From an uncultured Christensenellaceae bacterium (GTDB lineage Bacteria > Bacillota > Clostridia > Christensenellales > Borkfalkiaceae), in contig CAJUMW010000009.1 in assembly GCA_910587625.1 (NCBI GenBank), positions 1,951 through 39,166 on the forward strand: 37,216 nucleotides of DNA. Reading direction: 5' to 3'. Positions 1 through 8,710 of this stretch are shown piece after piece. Each line of letters starts with the position of its first letter. Position 1 is the first letter of the stretch. Below the pieces are notes generated by a model. That model was not told the origin of the DNA. It saw nothing but the letters and a program-made list of their open reading frames with translations, and did no database searches. The translations under genes were made by a program, and so were the position numbers.

Positions 1-1
1 G

Positions 2-1177
2 TTTACGGGCAAAACACAGGGTTTCGAGCTTGTGATTGAGCGCTATGAAAAGCCCACCGAGGAAATGCCTTTGGGCAGGCTGTGCGTCGTTGCCGGCGGC
101 AAGCTTTTATACGAAGGGGATTTGCCTTATATCAACAGCGAAAACGGGACAAGGGGGTATCCTTTCGTAAAACAGGTTTCTATGCCCGTCGCCGGAAAGT
201 TTTTCGGCGTGAGCATTGTCGAAAGGCTTATTCCCGTGCAGCGCGCCTACAACGCCGTAAAGAACAGAAAGCACGAGTTTTTAAACAGAATTTCCATGGG
301 CACTATTGCCGTCGAGGACGGGTCGGTCGACGCGGAAGAATTTGTCGAAGAAGGGCTTGTTCCGGGAAAGGTAATAATATACCGTCAGGGCAGTACACCC
401 CCTACTATGCTGGCTTTAGGCAGTGTTCCAACCGATTTTGACAGGGAGGAAGAGCAGCTTTTATCCGAGTTTATAAAGATTTCGGGAACCGGAGATTTGT
501 CACAGGACGCCGACAGCTTTGCCGGCATTACTTCGGCAACGGGATTACAGCTGATTCTCGACCAGACCGACGAGCGGCTCAACCTTGTTTACAGCAGTAT
601 GAAGAGGGCTTTGGAGATAGTTGGCCGCCACATATTGCGCCTTTACAGGCAATTTGCCACAGATTTGAGGCTGTTGAAATTTGCCGGGGACGGCAACGCT
701 TTAAACCTTGTATATTTTAAGGGAAGCGACATTTCCTCCGACGACGTGGTGTTGGACGCCGACAGTGATTTGAATATGACCCCCGCGCAGAAGCGAACGG
801 TTGTCTATGAGATTCTCGACAGGGGGCTTTTGGCGGGGCAGGACGGCAAGCTTTCGGTGTCGGTGAGAAACAAATTGCTTGAAACGCTCGGCTACGGCTC
901 TTTTGCCGAGGAGAGGGATTTGACCGAGCTGAACCGCGCGAGGGCGGGAGAGGAAAATTTAAAGCTTTTGACGGGCAGTGCAGAGGTCAAGGACTTTGAC
1001 GACCACGCGGTGCATATCAACGAGCACACGGCATATCTTCTTTCCGAAAACGTGGAAAAAAGCGGAGAAAAGCGCATATGCGCGCATATCGAACTACATA
1101 AAAAGAAGTTGGCGGCAGCCGCTGCCGACGAGTTGAAAATAAACGACAATAAACTTTCGGAGGCAAAAAATGGATAA
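2..1177 (+). CDS. Phage portal protein (P22-like), 5' truncated by window edge
   Basis: The reading frame is already open at base 2, so this is the C-terminal part (about 390 residues) of a longer protein. A portal forms the dodecameric ring at one capsid vertex through which DNA is packaged and ejected. The segment FFGVSIVERLIPVQRAYN, followed by a helical NRKHEFLNR stretch, is typical of portal stem and wing regions in podovirus-type portals, and the C-terminus is helical and charged. The P22 portal is about 725 residues, so roughly half is missing. The stop overlaps the scaffold gene start by 8 nt. Gene order (portal, scaffold, coat, connector, gp10-like) supports the call. The GTG at 32 is internal, not the true start. 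Confidence 0.85.
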   Translation, partial: FTGKTQGFELVIERYEKPTEEMPLGRLCVVAGGKLLYEGDLPYINSENGTRGYPFVKQVSMPVAGKFFGVSIVERLIPVQRAYNAVKNRKHEFLNRISMGTIAVEDGSVDAEEFVEEGLVPGKVIIYRQGSTPPTMLALGSVPTDFDREEEQLLSEFIKISGTGDLSQDADSFAGITSATGLQLILDQTDERLNLVYSSMKRALEIVGRHILRLYRQFATDLRLLKFAGDGNALNLVYFKGSDISSDDVVLDADSDLNMTPAQKRTVVYEILDRGLLAGQDGKLSVSVRNKLLETLGYGSFAEERDLTELNRARAGEENLKLLTGSAEVKDFDDHAVHINEHTAYLLSENVEKSGEKRICAHIELHKKKLAAAAADELKINDNKLSEAKNG

Positions 1178-1589
1178 CGAAAACAAAGACGAAATTACAG
1201 CTACGGCGGAAACCGCAGGGGCGGAAGAGAGAAAGCAAGCCGCGACCGAGCTTGGCAAATTTCAAAGCGTGGACGCCCTTTTGAACGCCTATTTGAATCT
1301 CGAAGCCGAATTCACCCGACGCAGTCAACGGCTGAAAGAACTTGAAGAAGGGAACAAGGCGCAAGCTATGTCCGACTCGGACGCGCCCTCCCCCGAAGGC
1401 TTAAATACCCAAATGCGCGCTCTCGACGAAGAGGAAAAAAAGCGCGTTATAGAAGAATACCTAAAAAGTATTCAGGGCGGAAAAAGCGTTCCGCTGATAT
1501 CGGGCGGCGTACCTTGCGCCGCACCGCGGCAGACGCCGAAATCCATAAGGGAAGCCGGCGCGCTTGCCGCACAGTTTTTAAAAAAGTAA
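1170..1589 (+). CDS. Phage capsid scaffolding protein
   Basis: 139 residues. A scaffold directs coat assembly inside the procapsid and is then released. The protein is highly charged and predicted helical. Residues about 25-60 read KFQSVDALLNAYLNLEAEF then RRSQRLKELEE, the 'sequence of Leu-rich helix plus coiled coil' seen in many phage scaffolds. The C-terminal lysine-rich end (AAQFLKK) could be the coat-binding tail. It overlaps the portal gene and precedes the coat gene by 23 nt, the normal place for a scaffold. It is short compared with P22 gp8 (303 residues). Confidence 0.75.
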   Translation: MDNENKDEITATAETAGAEERKQAATELGKFQSVDALLNAYLNLEAEFTRRSQRLKELEEGNKAQAMSDSDAPSPEGLNTQMRALDEEEKKRVIEEYLKSIQGGKSVPLISGGVPCAAPRQTPKSIREAGALAAQFLKK

Positions 1590-1612
1590 CTTAAAAAGGA
1601 GAGAAAATTTAA

Positions 1613-2794
1613 TTGATTACAATTCAGAATGCCGACAAAGCGTTAAAGGACTATTATCTCGACGCGGTTACGGCACAACTCAACGACAGCATTTCACCAT
1701 TCTACTCGGCTATTGAAAAGAACTCGGTCAACGTTTTCGGCAAGGACGTAAAGCTTTCGGTAGTGCGCGGCAACAGCGGCAACGTGGTTGCAGGCGCGGA
1801 GGACGGGGATTTGCCCGACCCCTATAAAAACAGATATCTCGACATCACCGTTCCGCTCAAAAATCTGTACGGAACAATTGAAATAAGCGACAAGGCAATG
1901 CGCGCTTCAAGGGATTCTTCGGGCGCGTTCGTAAACCTTGTAAATGCCGAAATGGAAGGGCTCGTGTTCAGCGCAAGACAAAATTTTCAACGTATGCTTT
2001 TCGGCGACGGCTCGGGCAAGCTGTGCAATATAACAAAGCGCGTCAACGATAAGACCTATAAGGTAGACGTTTTGAAAGATTTTTATGTGGGAATGTGCGT
2101 TGATGTTGACGACTACGGCGTAGGCGTCATAAACGACTGTTCGGGGCTGTATATTCAAAGCATCGACAAAGCGGCTTCCACGGTAATTTTAAACCGCGAT
2201 ATCGAGGAAGCTGTAACCTACGGCGCAATATACGTTCACGGCTCGAAAAATAACGAGCTTACGGGGCTTGGCGCGCTTTTCGACGCGCCCACGCTGTACG
2301 GACATACTAAGAGCGCGGAAAGCTATTTCAGCCCCCACAAGGTAAGCTTGAACAATGTGCTTACAGAGGACGTGCTTTTGGAGGTTCTCGATACAATGGA
2401 GGAGAACTTCAACAGTAAAATCAATATGATTGTCTGTTCGTACAAGACAAGGAGAAAGATTGCCGCGCTTATAGCCAACAACAGAAGGGTCGTCAACTCG
2501 ACCGACGTACATACCGGTTTTGGCGTAATTACGGTAAACGACGTGCCCGTCTATGCCGACAAGTACTGTCCCGACGGCAAGATAATGTTCTTGAATACAG
2601 AGGACTTTTCGCTAAATCAACTCTGCGATTGGGAGTGGCTCGAGGACGAGGGCGGCAAAATTTTGAAACAGATTCCCGGCAAGGCGGCGTTTTCGGCTAC
2701 GCTTGTCAAGTATGCCGAACTTATCTGCAAAAAGCCCTGCGGTCAGGCGGTTATATGCGACATTACCGACGAAGCGCCTGCTCAGGCAATTTAG
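1613..2794 (+). CDS. Major capsid (coat) protein
   Basis: 393 residues; it forms the icosahedral shell. The start is TTG at 1613, preceded by AGGAGAG at good spacing; there is no better ATG upstream. The N-terminal part (NADKALKDYYLDAVTAQLN, then ISPFYSAIEK) and the later GAEDGDLPDP and LKNLYGTIEISDKAM segments match the N-arm and E-loop style of HK97-fold coat proteins. It lies directly after the scaffold. A GC-rich hairpin follows the stop and may stabilise or partly terminate the transcript, as is common after coat genes that need high expression. Confidence 0.85.
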   Translation: MITIQNADKALKDYYLDAVTAQLNDSISPFYSAIEKNSVNVFGKDVKLSVVRGNSGNVVAGAEDGDLPDPYKNRYLDITVPLKNLYGTIEISDKAMRASRDSSGAFVNLVNAEMEGLVFSARQNFQRMLFGDGSGKLCNITKRVNDKTYKVDVLKDFYVGMCVDVDDYGVGVINDCSGLYIQSIDKAASTVILNRDIEEAVTYGAIYVHGSKNNELTGLGALFDAPTLYGHTKSAESYFSPHKVSLNNVLTEDVLLEVLDTMEENFNSKINMIVCSYKTRRKIAALIANNRRVVNSTDVHTGFGVITVNDVPVYADKYCPDGKIMFLNTEDFSLNQLCDWEWLEDEGGKILKQIPGKAAFSATLVKYAELICKKPCGQAVICDITDEAPAQAI

Positions 2795-2816
2795 TCGTAA
2801 AAAATTTTTGAGTGCG

Positions 2817-2842
2817 GGGCAGCCGTTTGTTTGCGGCTGCCC
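2817..2842 (+). other. Hairpin after coat gene
   Basis: Inverted repeat GGGCAGCCG (2817-2825) and CGGCTGCCC (2834-2842) with an 8-nt loop lies between coat and connector genes. It has no following T-run, so it is more likely an mRNA-stabilising or partial attenuating hairpin than a full terminator. Confidence 0.6.
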
Positions 2843-2860
2843 AAAGTTTCGGGAGGATAA

Positions 2861-3418
2861 ATGAAGATAAAAGATATAGTACAAAGAGGTATGAATTACG
2901 TCGGCAGAACGGACGTTGCCGAGTTGATAAAGTCGGAAGCGGAAATTAACGGCGAGGCGGCGGAAGCCGTCGAAACAATGCTCTATTGCGTAAACGCGGT
3001 CGAAAACGAGCTGGCAAGGCACTATTTTCCCGTAGTAAATACACAAACCATAACAAGCTATAACAAAAAGTTCGAGTTTACGAAGTTTGAAAAACAGCCC
3101 GTTAAAATTTTGTCGGTTACCGTAAACGGAGAACAAAAGAAGTACGAGTTGTTTGCTACATATCTTAGCTGCGACGCGTTTACAATTACCGTCGAATACG
3201 AGTTTTCTCCGCAGAAAAAGCAATTGAACGGGGAGTGCGAGCTCGGAGAAAAAGTTACCGAAAAGATGCTTGCCGCAGGCGCGGTTTCGGAATATTGCCT
3301 CATAAACGGAGAAATGCGGCAGGCGGAGTTTTGGGACAGCGTTTACAGACAGGAAATCGAGCGCGCGCGGCGTCAACAGTTAAAGCTGCCCGTCATTGCG
3401 CCGAGGAGCTGGATATGA
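2861..3418 (+). CDS. Putative head-tail connector / head completion protein (gp4-like position)
   Basis: 185 residues, ATG preceded by GGGAGGA. The N-terminal half is helical (IKDIVQRGMNYVGRTDVAELIK, with AVETMLYCVNAVENELA), then a beta-rich segment (TITSYNKKFEFTKF) and a basic C-terminal helix (RQEIERARRQQLK). Position after the coat gene and size fit the P22 gp4 tail accessory factor (166 residues) or other connectors, which bind below the portal. Assignment rests mainly on gene order; sequence similarity to gp4 is not evident by eye. The stop overlaps the next gene as ATGA. Confidence 0.55.
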   Translation: MKIKDIVQRGMNYVGRTDVAELIKSEAEINGEAAEAVETMLYCVNAVENELARHYFPVVNTQTITSYNKKFEFTKFEKQPVKILSVTVNGEQKKYELFATYLSCDAFTITVEYEFSPQKKQLNGECELGEKVTEKMLAAGAVSEYCLINGEMRQAEFWDSVYRQEIERARRQQLKLPVIAPRSWI

Positions 3419-4668
3419 GCGTAAAATATCCTGTATTCAGCGAACTGACCGCCGACGTGTTGACAGAAAGCGAGGGAGAGCATACCTGCATAAGCTGCAT
3501 ATCCGACGGCGGAAAAATTGTGCCGACAGGCACGTTCGAGCTTGTGACGCCCATCGAAGATTTTGCCTATGTTCCATACTTCGCGTTTTATTCGGTGCCG
3601 TTGGGCAAATTTTTAATTTGCGGCGGCGGCAACCTATTTACGGCGGACGCAGCGGGCAATTTTTTTCACACAAACTATGAGTTTATGGCAAGCAAACCGT
3701 TTATGATAGAGTGTAAGAAAAAAGACGGATACGCGGCAAAAAGCTATCTGTTCGGCAACGACTTTTATATAGAGATTAGCAGCGGAGTTATTGCCCACCG
3801 CGAAGCCCGACTTAAATTCAGACACGGCGTGTTTAAAAACGGCAGATTGTTTGCGATAGACGGGGAAAACGCGTTTGTATTGCGTTGGTCCGCTCCTAAC
3901 GACGTTTTGAATTTCGATAAAAGCGTAATGGGTTCGGGAGAGGTGTTCATAAATCACGAGTTCGGGGAAATGCTCAATCTTGCGGTGCTGGACGACAAAG
4001 TGGTTGCGCTTTGCGAAAACGGACTTGCGGTTATGACGGCTTACGGAGACCCCGAAAATTTTAAGCTTACTTATCCCCGTGCGAAGCTTGGTAAAATATG
4101 CTCGGGCACTTGCGCCGCCGTTTGCGGCAAGCTTGTGTTTTTTGCGGATAGCCAGCTTTACTCGTTTGACGGCAGAGAGGTAACAAAAATCGATTTCGAC
4201 TATTCGGGCGACTTGTCGTCCCCGACCTGTGCGACCTCGCTCGGAGAGTGGTACTTTGTAAACGGCACCAGCGCAAGGCTTGGAAAAAAGGTTGTGCTTG
4301 CAGTCAACGCAGTTACGAAAAGGTGCTATTATATTATATTCGAGGCTAAGGCGCTGTGCGCTTTCGATAGCGTTTACGCAGTCGACAAGAGAGGTGTTTT
4401 TAAGCTTACGGACTGCGCAAGTTATACTTATGAAAGCGGAGAAATAGACTTTGGAAAGGGCAGCGAAAAGCTTTTGAAAAGCCTGCATATAGGAACGGAG
4501 CATGGCGTGGACGTTACTGTTACAAACGGGCAAAAGTCAAGGATATTACGGGGTGTACGCGGCTATTGCAGGGTAAATATGCGCGGAAAGAGGTTTAAAA
4601 TCAAATTGCGGAGCAATAAAAAGATTTGCGGAGTTTTAGCATTCGGGGAGGCGCTGAGTGACATTTGA
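3415..4668 (+). CDS. Putative phage packaged-DNA stabilisation protein (gp10-like), beta-propeller-like
   Basis: The frame is open from 3235, but the real start is ATG 3415 (MSVKYPVFSEL), overlapping the previous stop as ATGA and preceded by GAGGAGC; this gives 417 residues. It shows repeated short beta units: GKFLICGGGNLFTAD, GRLFAIDGENAFVLRWSAPND, VVALCENGLAVMTAYGDPENF, GKLVFFADSQLYSFDG. This is the pattern of a beta-propeller. P22 gp10 (472 residues) is a propeller-like plug between gp4 and the tail needle and follows gp4 in gene order, so a gp10-like role fits. The exact family is inferred from context. Confidence 0.6.
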   Translation: MSVKYPVFSELTADVLTESEGEHTCISCISDGGKIVPTGTFELVTPIEDFAYVPYFAFYSVPLGKFLICGGGNLFTADAAGNFFHTNYEFMASKPFMIECKKKDGYAAKSYLFGNDFYIEISSGVIAHREARLKFRHGVFKNGRLFAIDGENAFVLRWSAPNDVLNFDKSVMGSGEVFINHEFGEMLNLAVLDDKVVALCENGLAVMTAYGDPENFKLTYPRAKLGKICSGTCAAVCGKLVFFADSQLYSFDGREVTKIDFDYSGDLSSPTCATSLGEWYFVNGTSARLGKKVVLAVNAVTKRCYYIIFEAKALCAFDSVYAVDKRGVFKLTDCASYTYESGEIDFGKGSEKLLKSLHIGTEHGVDVTVTNGQKSRILRGVRGYCRVNMRGKRFKIKLRSNKKICGVLAFGEALSDI

Positions 4669-5149
4669 CATAATAGAGGTTACAGATGAAGATTTAAAAA
4701 AATATTCCGTAGTTCAAATGCAGCTTTTGCGAAACGCTCAAAAGCAGAAAAATAAAATGCTGCACACCCTCGAAAACGAAAAAGAGCTGTTCTTTAAGTT
4801 GTATCTTACAAACGATATGGGTGGCTCGTCGCTGTACGAAAACAAGTGCGCCGAGCTTGACGCAGAGTACAATTATCAACTCGATATAATCGTCGAACAG
4901 CTTCTGTACAGTATTCAGCTCAACTCCCCCTATCCGGACGACGGCAGCGGAGATCCCGAAAACGTAGGTTACATTGTCGACTATTCGCTAAGTTATTTCG
5001 AGCGATACAACATTGTCAGGGCATATTATATGTCAATCGAGGACCCCGCCGAACGTATGGAGATTTATAAAGCCGACGTGGTAGCGCAAAAATATTTGGG
5101 CAGTTATTACGCTATACTTTTCGACGTGCTTGCAAGTTATACAAAGTAA
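4658..5149 (+). CDS. Unknown phage-module protein
   Basis: 163 residues from GTG 4658, overlapping the previous gene by 11 nt, so translationally coupled. I do not recognise it. It is mostly helical: a Q/K-rich coiled-coil-like N-terminal half (VVQMQLLRNAQKQKNKML) and an aromatic C-terminal half (YSLSYFERYNIVRAYYM). In P22 the gene at this place is the trimeric tail needle gp26 (233 residues), but the sequence does not show a long trimeric coiled coil. It is the last gene of the phage module. Seventy bases downstream a host promoter and host gene begin, with no terminator, tail, lysis or integrase gene visible. Confidence 0.6.
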   Translation: MTFDIIEVTDEDLKKYSVVQMQLLRNAQKQKNKMLHTLENEKELFFKLYLTNDMGGSSLYENKCAELDAEYNYQLDIIVEQLLYSIQLNSPYPDDGSGDPENVGYIVDYSLSYFERYNIVRAYYMSIEDPAERMEIYKADVVAQKYLGSYYAILFDVLASYTK

Positions 5150-5183
5150 GTTAAAATACAAAACTGGTTATGTAATAAATTAC

Positions 5184-5212
5184 TTTACAAATTAACGGGC
5201 GTTTGTTATAAT
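5184..5212 (+). promoter_or_regulatory. Promoter of 5220 gene (predicted leaderless mRNA)
   Basis: TTTACA (5184-5189), 17-bp spacer, TATAAT (5207-5212). The ATG begins 8 nt after the end of the -10 box, so transcription should start at or beside the start codon. No ribosome-binding site is present. Confidence 0.8.
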
Positions 5213-5219
5213 TTCAAGT

Positions 5220-6098
5220 ATGAAAATTGCCCGTGAATGGAAAGATTACACAATAATTGCCACCTCCGACGGAATGAAACTCGAAGATTGGAATGGCGTT
5301 ATTTTGCTCCGTCCCGACCCTCAGGTCATTTGGCAGGGGCGCGATTTGTATTCTTACGACAATATCGACGCAGTATATCACCGCAGTGAAAAGGGCGGCG
5401 GCGCTTGGGAAAAGCGCAAAAATTTCCCCTCGGAATGGACGGTGTCTTATCGCGACTTAACTTTTAAAGTCAAGCCTATGGGGTTCAAGCATACGGGACT
5501 TTTTCCCGAACAGGCAGTCAATTGGGACGCAATGTCGGCGTTGATTAAAAGAGCCGTGGCTCAAGACAGGGAAATCAAGGTTTTAAATTTATTTGCTTAT
5601 ACGGGCGCGGCCTCGGTTGCCTGTGCAAAGGCAGGCGCAAAGGTAACGCACGTCGACGCGGCAAAGGGAATGGTTGAACGCGCAGGCGAAAACGCAAAGC
5701 TTTCGGGCATAGACAGCGGTATTAGATATATAGTAGACGACTGTATGAAGTTTGTTGCGCGCGAGATACGGCGCGGAAATAAGTACGACGCGATAATAAT
5801 GGACCCTCCCAGCTACGGCAGGGGCCCCGGCGGAGAAATGTGGAAGATCGAGCGCGACTTGTTCGCATTTGTCGAAAATTGCGCCTGTCTTTTGTCCGAT
5901 AATCCGCTGTTCTTTTTGATAAACAGCTATACCACGGGCTTACAGCCCGCAGTATTGAGCAATATACTTACGCTAGCTTTAAAAAATTTCAATGGCAGAA
6001 CCGAGGCGTATGAAGTCGGCATCGCTACCGACGAGGGCATACCTCTGCCCTGCGGCGCAAGCGGACTTTTCGTAGGAGAGAGATATGCAGACAAGTGA
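5220..6098 (+). CDS. Class I SAM-dependent rRNA methyltransferase (RlmI/RlmK-type fold)
   Basis: 292 residues. It transfers a methyl group from S-adenosylmethionine to a nucleic acid, probably 23S rRNA. The SAM site is visible as VLNLFAYTGAASVACAKAGA (about residues 120-139) with acidic HVDAA after it, and the DPPSYGRG motif lies near residues 197-204, as in the COG1092 / Methyltrans_SAM group. The N-terminal PUA domain of full RlmI is replaced by a shorter beta-rich segment. The gene overlaps the pseudouridine synthase gene by 14 nt, so the two form an RNA-modification pair. The start is fixed by the promoter directly upstream. The exact target base cannot be told. Confidence 0.85.
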   Translation: MKIAREWKDYTIIATSDGMKLEDWNGVILLRPDPQVIWQGRDLYSYDNIDAVYHRSEKGGGAWEKRKNFPSEWTVSYRDLTFKVKPMGFKHTGLFPEQAVNWDAMSALIKRAVAQDREIKVLNLFAYTGAASVACAKAGAKVTHVDAAKGMVERAGENAKLSGIDSGIRYIVDDCMKFVAREIRRGNKYDAIIMDPPSYGRGPGGEMWKIERDLFAFVENCACLLSDNPLFFLINSYTTGLQPAVLSNILTLALKNFNGRTEAYEVGIATDEGIPLPCGASGLFVGERYADK

Positions 6099-6768
6099 TT
6101 TGATAATTTTGCACGAGGACAACCATATTATAGTCGTTTTAAAGCCGCAAATGGTGGCGTGCTGTCCCGACGAGAGCGGGGACAGTAACCTTTTCGATTG
6201 CGTTAAGGAGTATTTAAAGACAGAGTACAACAAGCCCGGCAACGCATATTTGGGGCTTGTGCACAGGCTTGACCGCCCGACGGGCGGAGTTATGGTGTTT
6301 GCAAAGACCTCAAAGGCGGCGGCGCGTCTTTCCGAGCAGATGAAGAACGGCGGCTTCGAAAAGAGGTATTTTGCCGTGCTGTGCGGCATTCCCTCCAGGA
6401 AGAGAGCGGTTCTCGAAAACTATCTCAGGAAAAACAGCGTAAACAACACCGTGTATGTGTGTACGCAGACGGAAGAGGGCGCAAAATTTGCTTCGCTTGA
6501 ATACGAAATTAAAGAGGAGCAGTCGGGGCTTAGCCTTGTTGACGTAACTCTGCACACTGGCAGAACGCACCAGATACGCGTCCAGACTGCGGCTATAAAC
6601 TGCCCCGTCTACGGAGATATGCGTTACGGCGGAGAAAAGGCGGTTAAGGGCAAACTTGCGCTTTGGGCTTATTCTTTGAGGTTTACTCACCCCACCACGG
6701 GAGAAGCGTTGAAGTTTGTGATAGAGCCGCCGAAAGACGAAAATCCCTGGAAAAAGTTTAATATTTAA
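6085..6768 (+). CDS. RluA-family pseudouridine synthase
   Basis: 227 residues. It converts uridine to pseudouridine in rRNA or tRNA. The catalytic motif HRLDRPTGGVMVFAKT (about residues 60-75) contains the RluA-family Asp; the usual Ser after Thr is Gly here. The later GRTHQIRVQ motif (about residues 164-172) is also characteristic. It lacks the N-terminal S4 domain of RluC/RluD. The start lies inside the previous gene with GGAGAG nearby, indicating coupled translation with the methyltransferase. A strong bidirectional terminator follows. Confidence 0.9.
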   Translation: MQTSDLIILHEDNHIIVVLKPQMVACCPDESGDSNLFDCVKEYLKTEYNKPGNAYLGLVHRLDRPTGGVMVFAKTSKAAARLSEQMKNGGFEKRYFAVLCGIPSRKRAVLENYLRKNSVNNTVYVCTQTEEGAKFASLEYEIKEEQSGLSLVDVTLHTGRTHQIRVQTAAINCPVYGDMRYGGEKAVKGKLALWAYSLRFTHPTTGEALKFVIEPPKDENPWKKFNI

Positions 6769-6790
6769 TTGAATGTAATCTTGCGATAAA

Positions 6791-6824
6791 ACAAGCCGTG
6801 AGCTTTGCTCACGGCTTGTTTTAT
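6791..6824 (+). terminator. Bidirectional terminator
   Basis: 13-bp stem ACAAGCCGTGAGC / GCTCACGGCTTGT with a TTT loop, followed by TTTATTTTATT. It lies between convergent genes ending at 6768 (+) and 6821 (-), and serves the plus-strand pair and possibly the minus-strand operon. Confidence 0.85.
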
Positions 6825-8035
6825 TTTATTGAAAACAATCTTCTTATTAAATTGTGCCCTTTGGGAATATACGTTTGGGTGCTTTCGGCTTGTTGTTCGG
6901 TATAGCGGTTTGCACCGTTATTTAAGCTTTTGACGTTGGTGTATAAGAGATATGGTATGGGGTCGGAAATATGCGTCTTTATAGCGACGGGCGTAGGGTG
7001 GTCGGGGCAGACGAGTATTGCAAAGTCCTCGTTTGCGGCGGTAAGTCCGTCTATTACCGTTGCTATAACTTCGCTTGAAATTTTTTCTATCGAATAAACT
7101 TTGTGCTCATAGTCGCCGTGGTGTCCGCACTCGTCGGGGGCTTCGAGATGAATATAAACAAAATCGAGTCCGCCCAAAAGCTCGCTTACGGCGGCGCGCG
7201 CCTTGCCCTTAAAATTTGTGTCGTAATTGCCCGTACTGCCTTCGACTGTTATTATTTTCATATGCGCAAGCATTCCTATGCCGCGTATCAAATCAACCGC
7301 CGAAATAATTCCGCCCTTTAAGCCGTGCATTTTTTCAAAATCGTCCAGCTTGGGTTTTGTCCCCTCCCCCCAAAGCCAAATGCTGTTTGCAGGTTTCTTG
7401 CCCTCTGAAACGCGCTTTAAGTTGATAGGGTGGGCGCTCAAAAGCTTATAGCTGTCTTTCATAAGCTTTGTATACAGGTCTGCGTTTTTGCCCTTGGGCA
7501 GGCTATGCGTAATTTTTTTATCCGAAATGTCGTGCGGAGGAGTTAGCGTATGCCCGACCGCTCCGTTTTTTACTACAAGGCAGTGGCGGTACTGTATGCC
7601 TGTATAAAACTCGTATCCGTCAACTTTTAAATGTTCTTTGAGGTACGCCATAAGTTCCGCCGCTTCGGCGGTGGAAATTTCCCCTGCGGAGTAGTCGAGC
7701 ATGGTTTTTTGTTCATAATCTTGCTCGTCGGACAGAGTGACGAGGTTGCATCTGAGCGTTACGTCGGTTTCGTTTAAGTCGATGCCCATTGCAACAGCCT
7801 CTATGGGGGAGCGCCCCGTATAGTATTTGTCGGGCGCAAAACCGAGCACAGACATATTTGCTACGTCTGACCCGGGTTTAAATCCGTCGGGCACGGTCTT
7901 GCACAGCCCTATTTCGGAGAGGGGGGCAATTTTGTCGAGAACGGGCGTATTTGCCGCTTCAAGACAGGTTTTGTTTCCAAGCTCGGGAATTTTCCAATCC
8001 GACATTCCGTCGCCGAGCACAGTTATATATTTCAT
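6821..8035 (-). CDS. Cofactor-independent phosphoglycerate mutase, ApgM-type / proposed homoserine kinase
   Basis: 404 residues. This alkaline-phosphatase-superfamily protein belongs to the archaeal-type ApgM group (COG3635), which interconverts 3- and 2-phosphoglycerate; some bacterial members are proposed instead to act as homoserine kinases. Visible signs are the N-terminal GDGMSDW metal site, the GSDVANMSVLGF segment with the phosphorylated Ser region (about residues 55-66), LEAPDECGHHGD (about residues 297-308) and CPDHPTP near the C-terminus, which supply metal-binding Asp and His. No homoserine dehydrogenase or threonine synthase gene is nearby, so context does not decide between the two roles. 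It is the last gene of the minus-strand operon, 15 nt after ung. Confidence 0.85.
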   Translation of the reverse strand: MKYITVLGDGMSDWKIPELGNKTCLEAANTPVLDKIAPLSEIGLCKTVPDGFKPGSDVANMSVLGFAPDKYYTGRSPIEAVAMGIDLNETDVTLRCNLVTLSDEQDYEQKTMLDYSAGEISTAEAAELMAYLKEHLKVDGYEFYTGIQYRHCLVVKNGAVGHTLTPPHDISDKKITHSLPKGKNADLYTKLMKDSYKLLSAHPINLKRVSEGKKPANSIWLWGEGTKPKLDDFEKMHGLKGGIISAVDLIRGIGMLAHMKIITVEGSTGNYDTNFKGKARAAVSELLGGLDFVYIHLEAPDECGHHGDYEHKVYSIEKISSEVIATVIDGLTAANEDFAILVCPDHPTPVAIKTHISDPIPYLLYTNVKSLNNGANRYTEQQAESTQTYIPKGHNLIRRLFSIK

Positions 8036-8050
8036 TCAAGTAATTTCCTT

Positions 8051-8710
8051 TTACCAATTGAAGGGAGTTTTGCCCTTTGAAATAAGGTATTCGTTTGTCT
8101 TTGAAAAGGGTTTCGAGCCGAAAAACCCGTTAAACGCCGACAGCGGAGAGGGGTGAGCGGACTGCAAAATCAAGTGTTTGCTTTTGTCAATCAACGGCGC
8201 TTTACTGCGCGCGTTGCCGCCCCAAAGTATAAATACCGTGTTCTCGGTATGCTCGCTGACAAGCGAAATAACGCTGTCCGTAAACCAAGCCCAGCCGCAT
8301 TTTTCGTGCGAGTTGGAAAGATGTTCGCGAACGGTAAGGGTGGTGTTCATAAGCAGCGCGCCGTCCTGCGCCCAAGCCGTCAAATTGCCGCTCTTTCTCG
8401 GCGCAATGCCAAGGTCCGATTCCAGCTCTTTATATATATTGACGAGAGAGGGAGGAATTTTAACTCCGTCTTTGACGGAAAAACAAAGCCCGTGCGCCTG
8501 ATTGGGCCCATGGTACGGGTCCTGACCCAATATTACGACTTTGAGCTTGTCGAGCGGAGTAAACCGAAAACAGTTAAAAAGGTCGTACATATCGGGATAG
8601 ATTATGTAATGCGAGTATTCATATTTTAAAAATTCACGGATTTTTTGGTATCTTTCGTCCTGAAAGAGGGGAGCGAGTAGTTCGTCCCAACCGCCGCCGA
8701 GAGGTTTCAT
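8051..8710 (-). CDS. ung: Uracil-DNA glycosylase, family 1
   Basis: 219 residues, normal length. It removes uracil from DNA and starts base-excision repair. Diagnostic motifs are GQDPYHGPNQAHGL (water-activating Asp, about residues 62-75), NTTLTVREH (uracil-recognising Asn region) and HPSPLSA (minor-groove loop with catalytic His, about residues 185-191). Its ATG overlaps the luxS stop as ATGA, so it is translationally coupled within the minus-strand operon. A DNA-repair gene in this metabolic operon looks like a host-specific arrangement. Confidence 0.96.
   Translation of the reverse strand: MKPLGGGWDELLAPLFQDERYQKIREFLKYEYSHYIIYPDMYDLFNCFRFTPLDKLKVVILGQDPYHGPNQAHGLCFSVKDGVKIPPSLVNIYKELESDLGIAPRKSGNLTAWAQDGALLMNTTLTVREHLSNSHEKCGWAWFTDSVISLVSEHTENTVFILWGGNARSKAPLIDKSKHLILQSAHPSPLSAFNGFFGSKPFSKTNEYLISKGKTPFNW

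Noticed and set aside
3634..4533. Long minus-strand open frame (299 codons) opposite the gp10-like gene
   Set aside because: It is an antisense shadow: no ribosome-binding site, Cys/Arg/His-biased protein, and the plus-strand frame fits the phage operon.
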